DNA of 55,264 nucleotides from Borreliella burgdorferi B31 (GTDB lineage Bacteria; Spirochaetota; Spirochaetia; Borreliales; Borreliaceae): NCBI RefSeq assembly GCF_000008685.2, contig NC_001318.1, positions 834,041 to 889,304 of the forward strand, read 5' to 3'. Shown piece by piece: positions 36,072 to 50,187 of this stretch (position 1 is its first letter; each line of letters starts with the position of its first letter). The notes under the pieces were generated by a model. It saw only the letters and a program-made list of their open reading frames with translations, ran no database searches and was not told where the DNA came from. The position numbers and the translations under genes were made by a program.

Positions 36072-38543
36072 TTAAAAAAAGTAATTTAATTTTTTGTAAA
36101 CCTTATTTATTAATTTTTTTATAAAATGTAACTTTTGTATGTATTCTTTGTTTTCTATAAGGCTTTTTATGCTTTCTATAGATTCTTCTATTGCCATTAT
36201 GAAATTTTGTTTGGGTTTTAGTCTAAAATTTCCAGAATAATCTGTTTCCAACGATAAAAAAAGAGCGTTTTTTTTGGGGGGAAAGCTTATAAATTGCATT
36301 GTGCATTCTAAAAGATTTTTCATTTTTTCAGGTTCGTCAATGTTTACATTCTTTGTTTCATATTTTTTTATACAATGCCAATCTTTTCCCATGTTTTTGA
36401 CTATTTCTATAGTTTCTAAAAATTTTTTGTTGTTAAAAACCGTTATATTTTTATGCATCAATTGTATTTTAATTTTTTTGAGATCTTCATTATTTTGATT
36501 GTTTAGTTCGTTTTTAAAAATTATTTCTTTTAGCGTTTCTAGGTTAATTTTTATTACATAAATGTTATTTTTGTATTCCGCTTTGAAAATTTTTTTCCCT
36601 ATTTTGATTTCATTGATAATTTTTGTCTGCCCGGTATTTGTTATTTGGTTCTCTTTGCTAGATATGTCGTTATGTTTAAACTCTTCATTAAGGATAATGT
36701 CATCAATCCATTCTTTTTTTAAGACACCAATAGATCTTGCATACATTTTTGTAGTTTCTATAATTTCTCCTGCAACAAAATATTTCACAGAATCGGTGCT
36801 AATAAGTGATCCAGGATGAATTATTACGTTTTGAGCCTTGATGGTTTTATATTTCTTTTTTGAAGTTTTAAAGCAAATATAATCCCTCATTCCTCTCATT
36901 ATTGATTTTAAATATCCTTCGTTGTCAAAAACACCTTTTTGTATTATTGGTATATTTAATTTGCTAATAATGTTTTCAAGCTGCATTTGCACATTTGCTA
37001 TCTCTTCAAGTCCTTGTAGATCTAAATAATTTTCCTTTGTGAAAGCTTCTTTATTTAGAGCTTTTTTAAAATCTTCAAAGATATTAACAAACCCAATTAA
37101 ATCTCCCATTGGATTTTTATATTTTAAGTGAGCTTGTCTAGCTTCCATTTCTTCATTTTGGGGTAGTAGAAAAATTCCACTTGTGGATAAAAATGATAGA
37201 CCTATTGTGGTTTGATAGATCGCTTGTGGGTAATTTATCATTGCTTCGACTAATGCTCTTGAATGTGCTGGTATTAATGGGAATAGTATCATATATTTCC
37301 CAATTTCTGTAAGTTCGTTTTTATTGTTTATAGCATCCAGAGATTTTAATATTTTGCTTGCAGTTTGAATCGAATGCGTTGATGGTTTTGAGATAAAGTC
37401 AAAGTGGGTAAAATCTCTAATTCCAATATCTGCCATTCTCAACACTACCTCAGATAGGTCTGTTCTATATATTTCTTCTTTTTGATAATCTTCTCTTAAT
37501 TGATAATCTTCTCTTTTGTAAAGTCTGTAGCAAGTTCCTTTTGAAAGTCTTCCTGCTCGACCAGCTCTTTGAGTTGCTGATGATTTTGAAATTGGAACTT
37601 CCTGGAGCGAATAGGTATGAGTTTTTGTTTGGAATTTATTTGTTTTAACTTTTCCACTATCTATTACTATTTTAATATTTTCAATTGTGATTGAAGTTTC
37701 TGCTATGTTTGTTGACACTATTATTTTTCTTTTATTTTTAGGAGTAGTCATAAATATTTGCTCTTGAGCTTCTTTGGGCATTCTGCCGTATAAAGGAAAT
37801 ATTATTAAATTTTTTTTTGAGTTTAATTCTTGTAATTCTTTTATAGTTTCTTTTATTTCTTTCTCTCCAGATAAAAATATAAGAATATCTCCCGCTTTTT
37901 TTTCTTTTATTACGTTTAAGACAATTTCTTTTATTTTTAATATCATTCCTTTTGATGTGTTTAAAAGAGGAGGATTGTATATTATTTGTACTGGGTAAGT
38001 GATAGTTTCAATACTAACAACCGGTGCATTATTAAAATATTTTGAAAATATTTTTGTGTTTATTGTAGCAGACGAAACTATGATTTTAAAATCATCCCTT
38101 TTCCTTGAAATGTCTTTGATAAGACCCAATATAAAATCAATGTTTAAACTTCTTTCGTGTGCTTCGTCTATTATTATTACATCATATTCATAAAGCAGTG
38201 TATCTTTTTTTAGCTCTTGCAGAAGCACTCCGTCAGTCATTAATTTGATTTTGGTTTTTGGGCTTGTAATTTCTTCAAATCTTATCTTATAGCCAACTTC
38301 TTCTCCAACATTTACGCCAATATGCTTGGCAATATATTCAGCTATTGATACTGTAGCTATTCTTCTTGGTTGAGTTACTCCAATTTTTCCTAATTTTGCA
38401 AAACCCGCTTCATATATTATTCTTGGTAGTTGGGTGGTTTTTCCGCTACCTGTTGGACTTTCTACAATTAAAACATTGTGGTTTTTTAGTACTTTAATTA
38501 ATTCATCTTTGTATTTATAAATTGGGAGTTTGAAATCATTCAT
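36072..38543 (-). CDS. hrpA: DEAH-box ATP-dependent RNA helicase (HrpA/HrpB type)
   Basis: An 823-residue helicase. Motif I is GSGKT (residues 32-36), motif II DEAH (126-129, DEAHERS), motif III SATIN and motif VI QRAGRAGR. Winged-helix and ratchet (HA2-type) regions follow. At 823 residues it is much shorter than E. coli HrpA (about 1300) and closer to HrpB in size. In B. burgdorferi it is called HrpA and has been reported as needed for infectivity and global protein regulation. topA ends two bases upstream, so topA-hrpA form one leftward transcript. Confidence 0.92.
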   Translation of the reverse strand: MNDFKLPIYKYKDELIKVLKNHNVLIVESPTGSGKTTQLPRIIYEAGFAKLGKIGVTQPRRIATVSIAEYIAKHIGVNVGEEVGYKIRFEEITSPKTKIKLMTDGVLLQELKKDTLLYEYDVIIIDEAHERSLNIDFILGLIKDISRKRDDFKIIVSSATINTKIFSKYFNNAPVVSIETITYPVQIIYNPPLLNTSKGMILKIKEIVLNVIKEKKAGDILIFLSGEKEIKETIKELQELNSKKNLIIFPLYGRMPKEAQEQIFMTTPKNKRKIIVSTNIAETSITIENIKIVIDSGKVKTNKFQTKTHTYSLQEVPISKSSATQRAGRAGRLSKGTCYRLYKREDYQLREDYQKEEIYRTDLSEVVLRMADIGIRDFTHFDFISKPSTHSIQTASKILKSLDAINNKNELTEIGKYMILFPLIPAHSRALVEAMINYPQAIYQTTIGLSFLSTSGIFLLPQNEEMEARQAHLKYKNPMGDLIGFVNIFEDFKKALNKEAFTKENYLDLQGLEEIANVQMQLENIISKLNIPIIQKGVFDNEGYLKSIMRGMRDYICFKTSKKKYKTIKAQNVIIHPGSLISTDSVKYFVAGEIIETTKMYARSIGVLKKEWIDDIILNEEFKHNDISSKENQITNTGQTKIINEIKIGKKIFKAEYKNNIYVIKINLETLKEIIFKNELNNQNNEDLKKIKIQLMHKNITVFNNKKFLETIEIVKNMGKDWHCIKKYETKNVNIDEPEKMKNLLECTMQFISFPPKKNALFLSLETDYSGNFRLKPKQNFIMAIEESIESIKSLIENKEYIQKLHFIKKLINKVYKKLNYFF

Positions 38544-38545
38544 AT

Positions 38546-41137
<2,592 letters not shown>

Positions 41138-41166
41138 TTAAGAATTAAAAAAAGTGAGAGTATTTT

Positions 41167-42408
41167 GTGAGCAATTATAAAATTCTGCATACTTCAGATT
41201 GGCACATTGGAAAAAAAATTGAAAATTTTTCAATTCTTAAGGAGCAGAAAAATTTTTTATATTTTCTTTTAGAATTTATTAAAAAAGAAAATATAGATCT
41301 TTTACTTGTTGCCGGGGATGTTTATGATTCCAAAAGGCCTGGGTTTGAAGAGCAAAGATTAGTGAATAATTTTTTTTATGAACTTTCTTTTACTTCTTGT
41401 AAATGGTGTGTGGTTATTTCTGGAAATCATGACAAAAAGGATTATTTGAGTATAAATAAAAAACTTCTCTCACGGTTTAATTTTTTTTTAATAACTGAAT
41501 ATGATTCTGATGAGCAAATAGTTTTATTAAAAGATAATGGAAATCTTAAGTTTATTGTTGTTTGTCTTCCGCATATAAATGAAAGGCTTATTTTAGGTCA
41601 AAATTTTGACAATATTTTTGGACTGGAAGATCAGTATTCCAGCAAACTATTTCTTGAAAATTTAGAAAATGCCTACAGAGAAAAAATATCAAATTTATCT
41701 AATTTTTTAGAAAACAAGTATAAAGGAATTCCTAAGATATTAATGGCGCATTCTTTTTTTGGCAGCAGTAAAAAGATTGACACCTTGGGAGGTAGTTATA
41801 TTATCCCTTTTAATGTTTTTGGAAATGGTTTTTCTTATGTTGCTCTTGGGCATATTCATAAGTTCATGAAACTAAGAGATAATATTGTTTATTCAGGATC
41901 TCCTATGCAATATTCATTTAATGAGACCTGTGATAAATACATAAACGTTTTACATTTTAATGACAATAAATTAATCTTGCAAGAAGCATTTCCGGTGCCG
42001 ATTTTCAATAAATTAATCTTTGCTAAAGGTTCTTTAAATGAAGTTCTTGATTTTTTGGCTAATTCCAAAAAAGAAGAGTCTTTTACTATTTATTTGAAAA
42101 TTGAACTTAATGAGGCAGTTGATACTAGCGCTGAGGAGTCTATTTATGATTTAGCAAGGCTTAATTTTATGAATTTAGTTTCTATTTCCTATTCTTTACC
42201 CTCAAGTCAGGATTTGCAAGACGATTCCAACTTTATTGGAGAACTTGAAGTGCTTGAAATGGATGAAAAATATTTTTTTGAGAAAAAGTTGAGATGGGAT
42301 TTTGAGAACGGTGTTATTAGGGATATCAAATTTAAGGAAGAAGAGCTTATTTCTCTTTTTAACGAGGTTTTAGCTAACGGATATTTGGGTGAATATGAGG
42401 ATAAATAA
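41167..42408 (+). CDS. sbcD: Nuclease SbcCD subunit D (Mre11-like)
   Basis: A 413-residue metallophosphoesterase. The metal-binding motifs are in order: [31 protein letters not shown] and ALGHIHK. With SbcC it forms an ATP-dependent nuclease that opens hairpins and processes DNA ends. Start GTG 41167 is preceded by a GTGAGAG stretch. The upstream 74-base spacer shared with topA has TATAAT boxes at 41119-41124 and 41132-41137 without good -35 partners. The stop codon overlaps the sbcC start region. Confidence 0.95.
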
Positions 42409-45241
42409 GCTCATATTTAAAAATATTGCTTCTTATAAAGGCGAACATGAGTTGAATTTCGATACACTTCTTTTAAGACAATCGGGCATTTTTTTAATTT
42501 CTGGTAATACTGGATCAGGCAAAAGCACCATTTTAGATTGCATAACTTTGGCACTATATGCTCGTGTTTACAGACTTGGAAAAAAAATTGTAGATATTAT
42601 ATCAAAAGGCGAGACTAGCGCTTATGTTAAATTAACGTTTACTATTTCTGGGAAGATTTATGAATCTTTTGTTGAGCTTAATGTAAAAAATATAGAGACT
42701 CCTAAGAGCATGTTGCTTAATTGTTTTTTTGATAATAGGATTATAGAGGGTCGAACCGATGTTTTAGAGCATATTAAAAGTCTTTGTCGATTAGACTTTA
42801 ACCAATTTTGTCAAACTGTAATTTTACCACAAGGCAATTTTCAAGAATTTTTAACGTCAACTCCCAAAGAGAAAGCTGCAATAATTGATAATATTTTTAA
42901 TTTGAAAAAATATGATAATTTGGAATTTTATTTAAAAAGTGATTTTGAGCGCACAAAGTTTAATATAGATAAATTGTTGAATTCTGAATCTTATGAAAAA
43001 TCAATTCTTGATTATGATGAGAGTGAGTGTAAATCCCTTAAAGGTTATTTGGATTTGGTTGATATTGATCGATTAGAAATTGATCTTGAAAATATTAGAA
43101 GAGCTATTTCTTTATGTAATCAGGCAATAGCGTCTAATGAGAGATATTTGGGCTTGGAAATTGAAATGTCTTCTCTAAACGATCAATTATCTTCTCAGAT
43201 TAAATATTTAAATTCTTTAGAGAAGGATCATTCCCTTCAAAAGAAATTAAAAGAAAATTTGGATTTGGATCGAAAAGTTTATTTATGTTCAGATTTTTGG
43301 AGTTTGAAAAATTTAGTTGCTGTACAAGGCGAATTGTTTAATGATATTGGATTGCTTGATTTAGAACTTTCAAAAGTGATGAATAATTTAGAAGAAATTA
43401 AAGATTTGTATAGCAATGATTTTAATTTTAATTATGTTAAGGAGCTTTATAATAAAAATTGCAATCTTTTTAATTTAAAACTTGTTGAGAATGATTATCA
43501 AAGCTTGCTTTTAAGGAAAAATAGTCTTGAGGATGAAAAAAAAGAATTATTAAGATCTCAGAGCAAAAAAAATGATGAGATTAAAAGCATTTCTTCTGAG
43601 AAATCTAATTTTGATTTTGACAAATATGTTTACTATGAAGCATTAAAATTGTTCCAAACTTTTAATGATGAGTTGATTTCAAAATATAGAGATAGGCTAG
43701 AATTTTTATTAAAATCTACTGGCAAAGAAGATTTTAATAAAAATAAGGAAAAAAATATTATTAAGATTGACTTGTATAAAGAGTTGTTAAAATATCTTGA
43801 TGATAAAAATTTTTCTATTGAGAGTGATAAAGAGAAGCTAAAATATATTGAGGCTGAATATAAAAATTATCAGCATAAAGATAAATTATCGCTTTGCAGT
43901 TTGAAAGAGCTTTACGCTTTAAATTCAAAGCTTCATTTGATACAAAATCAAATTGATGAGCTTAAATATCAGCTATCTTGTAGACAAGAAGAAATCTCTA
44001 AACAAGAGGTTAATGCTTTGGAGTTTGAAAAGAATAATGCTGAAATTTTAAGATTGATTGGAAAAAATTTATTTGACAAATACATAAATTATTTTGACAG
44101 AGAAAAAATTTTAGCATTTGAAAATAAATTAGAAAAGCTTGAACAATTTAAGGCTAAGAAAAAAGATTTAAAAATTGAAATTTCTTTGAAAAATAAAAAT
44201 TTTGATCAAAATCTTTTAAAGATTAAGGATTTATTGTTAAAACTTAATTTAAATTTAAGTTTTAATGATTATTCTTCTTTGGAAAGGGAATTTAATGTTG
44301 TTTTGGCTAAGCAGAAAAGTGTGGAAAATGAATGGAATATGCTTGTTTTAAATCTTAAAAATTTAGAAGATTTAAAAATTAAAACCGAAACACAAATTAA
44401 ATTTACAAAGGAATCTATATTGACTTTAAAAGCGAGATTAAATGAAGAGCAAAATAATTTTATTAATCTAATTTCAAATTTAAAAAATGTTTTTTTTAGT
44501 TCATTTTCTTTTGAATCAACAACTGACTTAGAGCAAATTAATAAGAATAGTCTGTCTTTTTTGCAAAAATTGAGTTTATCAATTAGTTCTAAGCTTGAAT
44601 TTTTATCCAGAGATATTGAAAAGTATAAAATCAAGCTTTTAAATTTTCAAACTCTTCAAAAAAAGATTAATCAACAAAAAATTAATTTAGACTCGCTAAG
44701 GGGTGAATTAAATCTTGCTAAAGAAAGGAAAGATAAGCTAGATGTATTAAGGAAGGTCGTTATTAGATCTTCTGGATTGAAATATTATGTTCAAACTTTT
44801 TTAATTAATGATATTTTAAGACTGGCAAATGAAAAGTATTTAAGGTGGATTTTTCCTGATTTTGAGCTCAAAACGAACAAAGAGAGCAAAGAGTTTGATT
44901 TTTTAATTGAAGACAAAAAAGATGTTAATAAAATAAGAACGGTAAAAACTTTGTCTGGGGGTGAGAAATTTCTTGTGTCTTTAGCTTTGTCCTTAGCTTT
45001 ATCTGATAAAATAAGGGATAGTGAGTTAAAAATAGAGGCTTTTTTTCTAGATGAAGGTTTTGGCAATCTTGATGAAGATACTTTGGCTCAAGTTATGCCT
45101 AAGCTTTCTAAGTTTCAAATGATGACTGGGCGACAAATTGGCATAATTTCCCATGTTTCTTATTTGAAGGAGATGATTAAAGCGCAAATAGTTATAAACA
45201 AGATTTCTAAAATTTCTTATATTGCTATAGAAAATTTATGA
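42395..45241 (+). CDS. sbcC: Nuclease SbcCD subunit C (Rad50-like ATPase)
   Basis: A 948-residue SMC/Rad50-type ATPase. Walker A is GNTGSGKST (residues 37-45), the Q-loop region is [14 protein letters not shown], the signature is [13 protein letters not shown], and Walker B is [13 protein letters not shown]. Two long coiled-coil arms lie between them. The apex should hold a CxxC zinc hook, but no CxxC exists anywhere in the protein. The nearest candidate is a single Cys501 in LCSLKELY near the middle. I start at ATG 42395, where SbcC homology begins; GTG 42389 would add two residues. The start lies inside sbcD. Confidence 0.95.
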
Positions 45242-45274
45242 TCATTTATGTACAATTAGGCCTTGAGGATAAAT

Positions 45275-46210
45275 ATGAAACATTATTTAGCGATTGATAT
45301 TGGCGGGACTAGTACCAAATATTCGCTTTCAGATTCAAGCGGTGTTTTTTTTGATAAAAATGAAATAAGCACAGGTGCTACTTCTGACGAACAAGTAAAT
45401 ATTTTAGTTAATATTATTAATTCTTACAAAGAATCAAGTGATATTGCGGGAGTTGCAATTTGTATTCCTGGGTTTGTTGATCTTAAGGGAAATGTTCTTA
45501 GGGTAAATGCTATTTCTGGATTTGTTAATTATCCTTTAAAAGAGCGATTAGAATCTTTAACCGGAGTAAGTACAGAGATTGAAAATGATGCTAATTGTGT
45601 AGCCTTAGCAGAAAAATTTAAGGGTAATGCTATTGACTCTAATAATTTTATTGCTATAACTCTTGGCACAGGAATTGGTGCTGGAATTTTTGCAAATGGC
45701 AAGCTTTTAAGAGGAAATTCTTTTATGTCCGGAGAGGTTGGATTTATGATTACTGGAGGTATTAGCAACAATATTCCCTTTAATTGCAAATGGGAATCCA
45801 TTGCGTCTGTTTCGGCTTTAAGAAAAAGAGTTGCTATGCGATTAGGAAAACCTTTAAAAGAGGTTTCAGGAGAATTTGTTTTTGATCTAGCTGAGAATGG
45901 GAATATTCATGCCAAAAATGAAGTTGATAGATTTTTTGAGAATTTGTCATTTGGTATTTTTAATTTAACTTTTATTTTGAATCCTGAAAAAATTTTGATC
46001 GGAGGAGGAATAAGCGCAAGACCCGATTTAATAGATAGAATATATGAAAAATTAGAAAATTTATGGTCTTTAGAAATGGCTTTTGATAATAATAATAATA
46101 TAAAAAATCTTGTAGCACTTGAGCCTACTAAATTTAATAATGAATCTGGTAAAATTGGAGCTTTGTTTCATTATTTTACTTGCAAAAATCAAAATAATAC
46201 CTCATTTTAG
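45275..46210 (+). CDS. ROK-family sugar kinase-like protein
   Basis: A 311-residue protein with the actin-like ATPase fold of ROK proteins: phosphate-1 motif IDIGGTSTKYSL, VAICIPGFVD, the sugar-contacting ENDANCVAL, and LGTGIGAGIFANG. There is no helix-turn-helix domain, so it is not a XylR-type repressor, although homologues have carried that name. The ROK zinc motif CxCGxxGC is absent; the equivalent region reads FNCKWESIAS. ATG 45275 has GAGGA at 45265-45269. It follows sbcC after 33 bases. The sugar substrate is unknown. Confidence 0.88.
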   Translation: MKHYLAIDIGGTSTKYSLSDSSGVFFDKNEISTGATSDEQVNILVNIINSYKESSDIAGVAICIPGFVDLKGNVLRVNAISGFVNYPLKERLESLTGVSTEIENDANCVALAEKFKGNAIDSNNFIAITLGTGIGAGIFANGKLLRGNSFMSGEVGFMITGGISNNIPFNCKWESIASVSALRKRVAMRLGKPLKEVSGEFVFDLAENGNIHAKNEVDRFFENLSFGIFNLTFILNPEKILIGGGISARPDLIDRIYEKLENLWSLEMAFDNNNNIKNLVALEPTKFNNESGKIGALFHYFTCKNQNNTSF

Positions 46211-46226
46211 TGGAGTGGCAGAAATT

Positions 46227-47051
46227 TTAGGTTTGAATATTTGAAGCTAGTTTTTCTATAAGGCTTTCAACACTAGATTTTTGAATATTAAATTCTATTT
46301 CAACCGTATTTTGGTCTTTTATTGTGGTCTTTATGTGGCTTGATATTGTGAGGTTTGTCATGTTTGTCAAGACGGTTGGAATTAACTTTTTTGACAATAT
46401 TTTTAGTATTGGTGGATTATTTGTTTTGATTAAGGATTTAAAAATATATTCTTCTTGATTTAAGCTGTTTATAGACAAAGTTCCACTGCTAAAGGGAATT
46501 AAATTTTTGCTGCTTACTATTTGGTTTGGGAGCAATAATGTTGGATCTTGAATCCAAAAAAACATTTCATTTTTTTCTATTTCCCCAATATATTTTGTTG
46601 TTAGCATATTATTGTCTTTTGCGGTTATATCTTTTTGGGTTATTGCAATGCTAGTTCTAGCTTTGTTTGGAATAATGTATATATTTGAATTTTTAAGTTT
46701 CCATTTTGGATTTGTAAATATATTGCCTATTGATTCTGTATTTCTATTTTTATGAATTCCCCAGAAAATATCTTTTGGGAAATTACCCATTATTAGTAGA
46801 GCAAAATCGTTATTTTCTTTTTTATAGCTAAAGTATAAATTGCTTATAAGCCCAAGAACTGATTTATATTTAGGGCTTAAAGAGTTATAAATAGACCTGT
46901 TTTTAATTAAATTTACATGGGCGTATAAATTTGCGCCAGGTAAAAGTTCCATTAAGTAATTTAGATTTTGTTTTGGAGGAGTGTAAGGCAGGCTTGCGCA
47001 TCCCACTATGAGGCATGAAATGGTAATTATTTTTGTTAATGTTTTTAACAT
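46227..47051 (-). CDS. Putative lipoprotein of unknown function
   Basis: A 274-residue protein with a clear lipoprotein signal ending LIVGC (Cys18). The mature part has mixed strands and helices ([50 protein letters not shown]) without a recognised domain. Its start overlaps the 3' end of ileS by seven bases, so it should be translated from the clpC-ileS transcript. It converges with the ROK gene across 16 bases. Confidence 0.75.
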
Positions 47052-50000
47052 TTTTCAATTCCTATTAGTGTAAATATGTCATCGGCAAGGTTTATTTTTT
47101 TTTCTAGCTTACTTTTGTTTAATATGATATTTAAGGCTAATGTTTCAGTTTTAATGTATTTTTCAAATTTATTTAGCATTTCTTTCAAAGTTTCATTATT
47201 TTCTATGTATAAATTTATTCTATCGCTAACATCAAAATTTTTTTCTTTTCTTAAATTTTGTATTTGCCTTACAAATTCTCTTGTCAGCCCTTCCAAGTAC
47301 AACTCTTTAGTGATTAGTGAGTCTATTCCTATTGTAATGGATTCTTCATTTATTACTTTTAAGTTCTCTTTTTCTTCTCTTTCTAATATTATATCATTTA
47401 ATGATAAATAATGCTTTGCATTGGCTACTTTTATCTCGTAGGATGTTCCATTTATTATTTTTATTATGTCTTCATTTTTTAGCTTGCTAATTTCAGTAGA
47501 TACCGCTTTCATATCTTTTCCAAGCTTTTTCCCAAGTTCTTTAAAGTTTGCTTTTGCTTTGTAAGTTATAAGCTCCTCTTCGTTAGCTTTTATTTTCATT
47601 TCTTTTGCATTTATTTCATCTAATATTATTTCTTGCATTTCCATTAGCATATTTTGTTCATTTTGATTTTTTGTGACGATATATATCGTACTAATAGGCA
47701 TGCGTATTTTTATATTGTGCAATGATCTGAGTGATCTTGCCATTGAAGTTATTTTTCTTGCGAGATTTATTTTCTCTTCAATTGTTTTGTTAATGAAATT
47801 TTCATTTGCTTTTGGATAATCGTTAAGGTGTATTGATTGTTTGTCTTCATCAGTTTTTAAATTTTGATAAATCTCTTCTGTTATAAATGGAATAAAAGGT
47901 GCAAGTAAAATCATTAAAGTTTTGATTGCATAATATAATGTTTCGTAGGCATCATTTTTGTCTTTATCGTTTTCTGATTTCCAAAATCTTCGCCTTGATC
48001 TTCTTATGTACCAATTGTTTAATTTATCTATAAATTCAAGTAAAGATTCTATTGATTTTGTTAGATTGTATTTGTCTATTTCTGTATTTAGTATTTTTTT
48101 TAGACTTTCAAGTTCGCTTATGATCCATTTGTCAAGGTTATTGTTTTTAGCCAGGCTGAGATTTTTTGGAGGTTTGAATTTATCAATTATTGCATAAGTT
48201 GTGAAAAATGAATAAGCGTTCCAAATGGGTATTATTATATTTTTAAGAACGTCTCTTACTCCATTGTCGCTATATTTTAAATCATCAGCTTTAACTACAG
48301 GGCTCATTATTAAATAAAGCCTTAAAGCATCAGCTCCGAAGGTGTTTATTACTTGCATTGGGTCTGTATAATTTTTAAAGGATTTTGACATTTTTCTTCC
48401 ATCGCTTGAAAGCACAAGTCCATTTACAATAACGTTTTTGAATGCTGTGTTTTCAAAAAGAGCAGTTCCCAGGATTGTAAGAGTATAAAACCATCCTCTT
48501 GTTTGATCTAGACCTTCTGCAATAAAGTCAGCAGGAAATATATTTTTAAAATTAATTTCATTTGTGAATGGATAATGGTTGCTTGCGTAAGGCATTGCTC
48601 CAGATTCAAACCAACAATCGAGAACCTCGCTTGTTCTGATAAATTTGCCACCGTCTTTGCTTGGCCAGGTTATTTTATCTATTTGGTCTTTATGTAAGTC
48701 TTCGATTTTTTGGCCAGATAGGTTTTCAAGCTCTTTTTTTGATCCAATGCAAATTTTTTTTCCTGTTTTTGAGCATATCCAAATTGGAATTGGATTTCCC
48801 CAAAATCTGTTTCTGCTTATTGCCCAATCTTTTGCATTTTCTAACCATTTTCCAAATCTTCCTTTTTTTAAATGGGCTGGCATCCAATTAATTTTTTCAT
48901 TTACCTCTAAAAGTTTGGTTTTTATTTTTTCTACATTTACAAACCACGAACTTATTGGTCTGTAAATAATTGGGCAGTTTGTTCTATAACAAAATGGATA
49001 CCTGTGTAGATAATTTTCTCTTTTGAATAAAAAATTGCGTAATTTTAGGTTTTCTATTATTTTTTTATCAGCATCTTTTACAAAAAGTCCTTTAAAATCT
49101 TTTACCTGATTTGTAAATTTACATTCAGCATCTAAGGGGTCTATTATATCGACATTTGTGTGTTTTTTGAGTATTCTGTAGTCTTCTTCTCCAAAAGGAG
49201 CAATATGAACAATTCCTGTTCCATCGTCAGTTGTAACATAATCAGCTGTGTGTACCTTGAAAGCCCCCTTATCTTTTTGTTCTAAAAAGTAGTTAAAAAT
49301 AGGTTCATATTCTATGCCTTCAAGCTTGCTGCCTTTGAATTTTTCTATAATAGTATATGAATTTTCATCATCGTAATAGCTATTAAGCTTTTTTGATCCA
49401 AGTATTAAAATCTCTTCTTTTGTTTTGTCAAAAATTTTAGAATATTCTATTTCTTGTCCTACTGCAATTCCAAGGTTTGAGGGCAATGTCCAGGGGGTGG
49501 TTGTCCACACTAGTAAGTATTCGTTTTTATCTTTTATTTTAAATTTTATTGTTAATGATGGGTCATTGACTTCTTTATATTCTCCAAGATTCACTTCGAA
49601 ATTTGAAAGCGGAGTTGCAAGCTTTGGGGAATAGGGTAGTACATAGTAACTTTCGTAGATTAAACCTTTTTCATAAAGATTTTTAAATACCCACCACACG
49701 GATTCCATGAAGCTTATATCCATGGTTTTGTAACCCTTTTCAAAATCTACCCATCGTCCAAGTCTCAAGATTATATTTTTCCATTCTTCTGTATATCTAA
49801 GTACTATTTTTCTGCATTCTTTGTTAAAATTTTCAATGCCATAATTTTCTATTTCGTATTTTCCAGAAATTCCCAATTTTTTTTCTACTTCGTATTCAAC
49901 AGGTAGTCCGTGAGTATCCCATCCAAAATTTCTTTTAACATACTTGCCTTGCATTGTTTGATATCTTGGAATTATGTCTTTTATTGTGTTTGGAACAAAA

Positions 50001-50173
50001 TGTCCAAAATGAGGAAGTCCTGTTGCAAAAGGCGGTCCGTCATAAAATGTAAATTCTTCACATCCTTCTCTCTGCTTTATTGATTTTTCAAAGATCTTAT
50101 TGTCATTCCAAAATTTTAATATTTTTTCTTCTATTTTAGGAAAATTTGCCTTGTTTTCTACTTTTTTAAACAT
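47045..50173 (-). CDS. ileS: Isoleucyl-tRNA synthetase, eukaryal/archaeal-like (type 2)
   Basis: A 1042-residue class I aminoacyl-tRNA synthetase. The HIGH-equivalent is HFGHF in [11 protein letters not shown], and the KMSKS loop is intact (RKMSKSFKN). Eukaryal/archaeal-type features include [25 protein letters not shown] and the length. The C-terminus lacks the zinc-binding cysteines of the E. coli type. Type-2 enzymes are typically insensitive to mupirocin. ATG 50173 is preceded by AGAGGAA adjacent to the clpC stop codon. The lipoprotein gene overlaps its end. Confidence 0.96.
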
Positions 50174-50187
50174 ATTATAATTCCTCT

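Noticed and set aside
45275-46210. XylR-type transcriptional repressor
   Set aside because: The protein begins directly with the ROK ATP-binding fold and has no helix-turn-helix domain, so a kinase-like role fits better.
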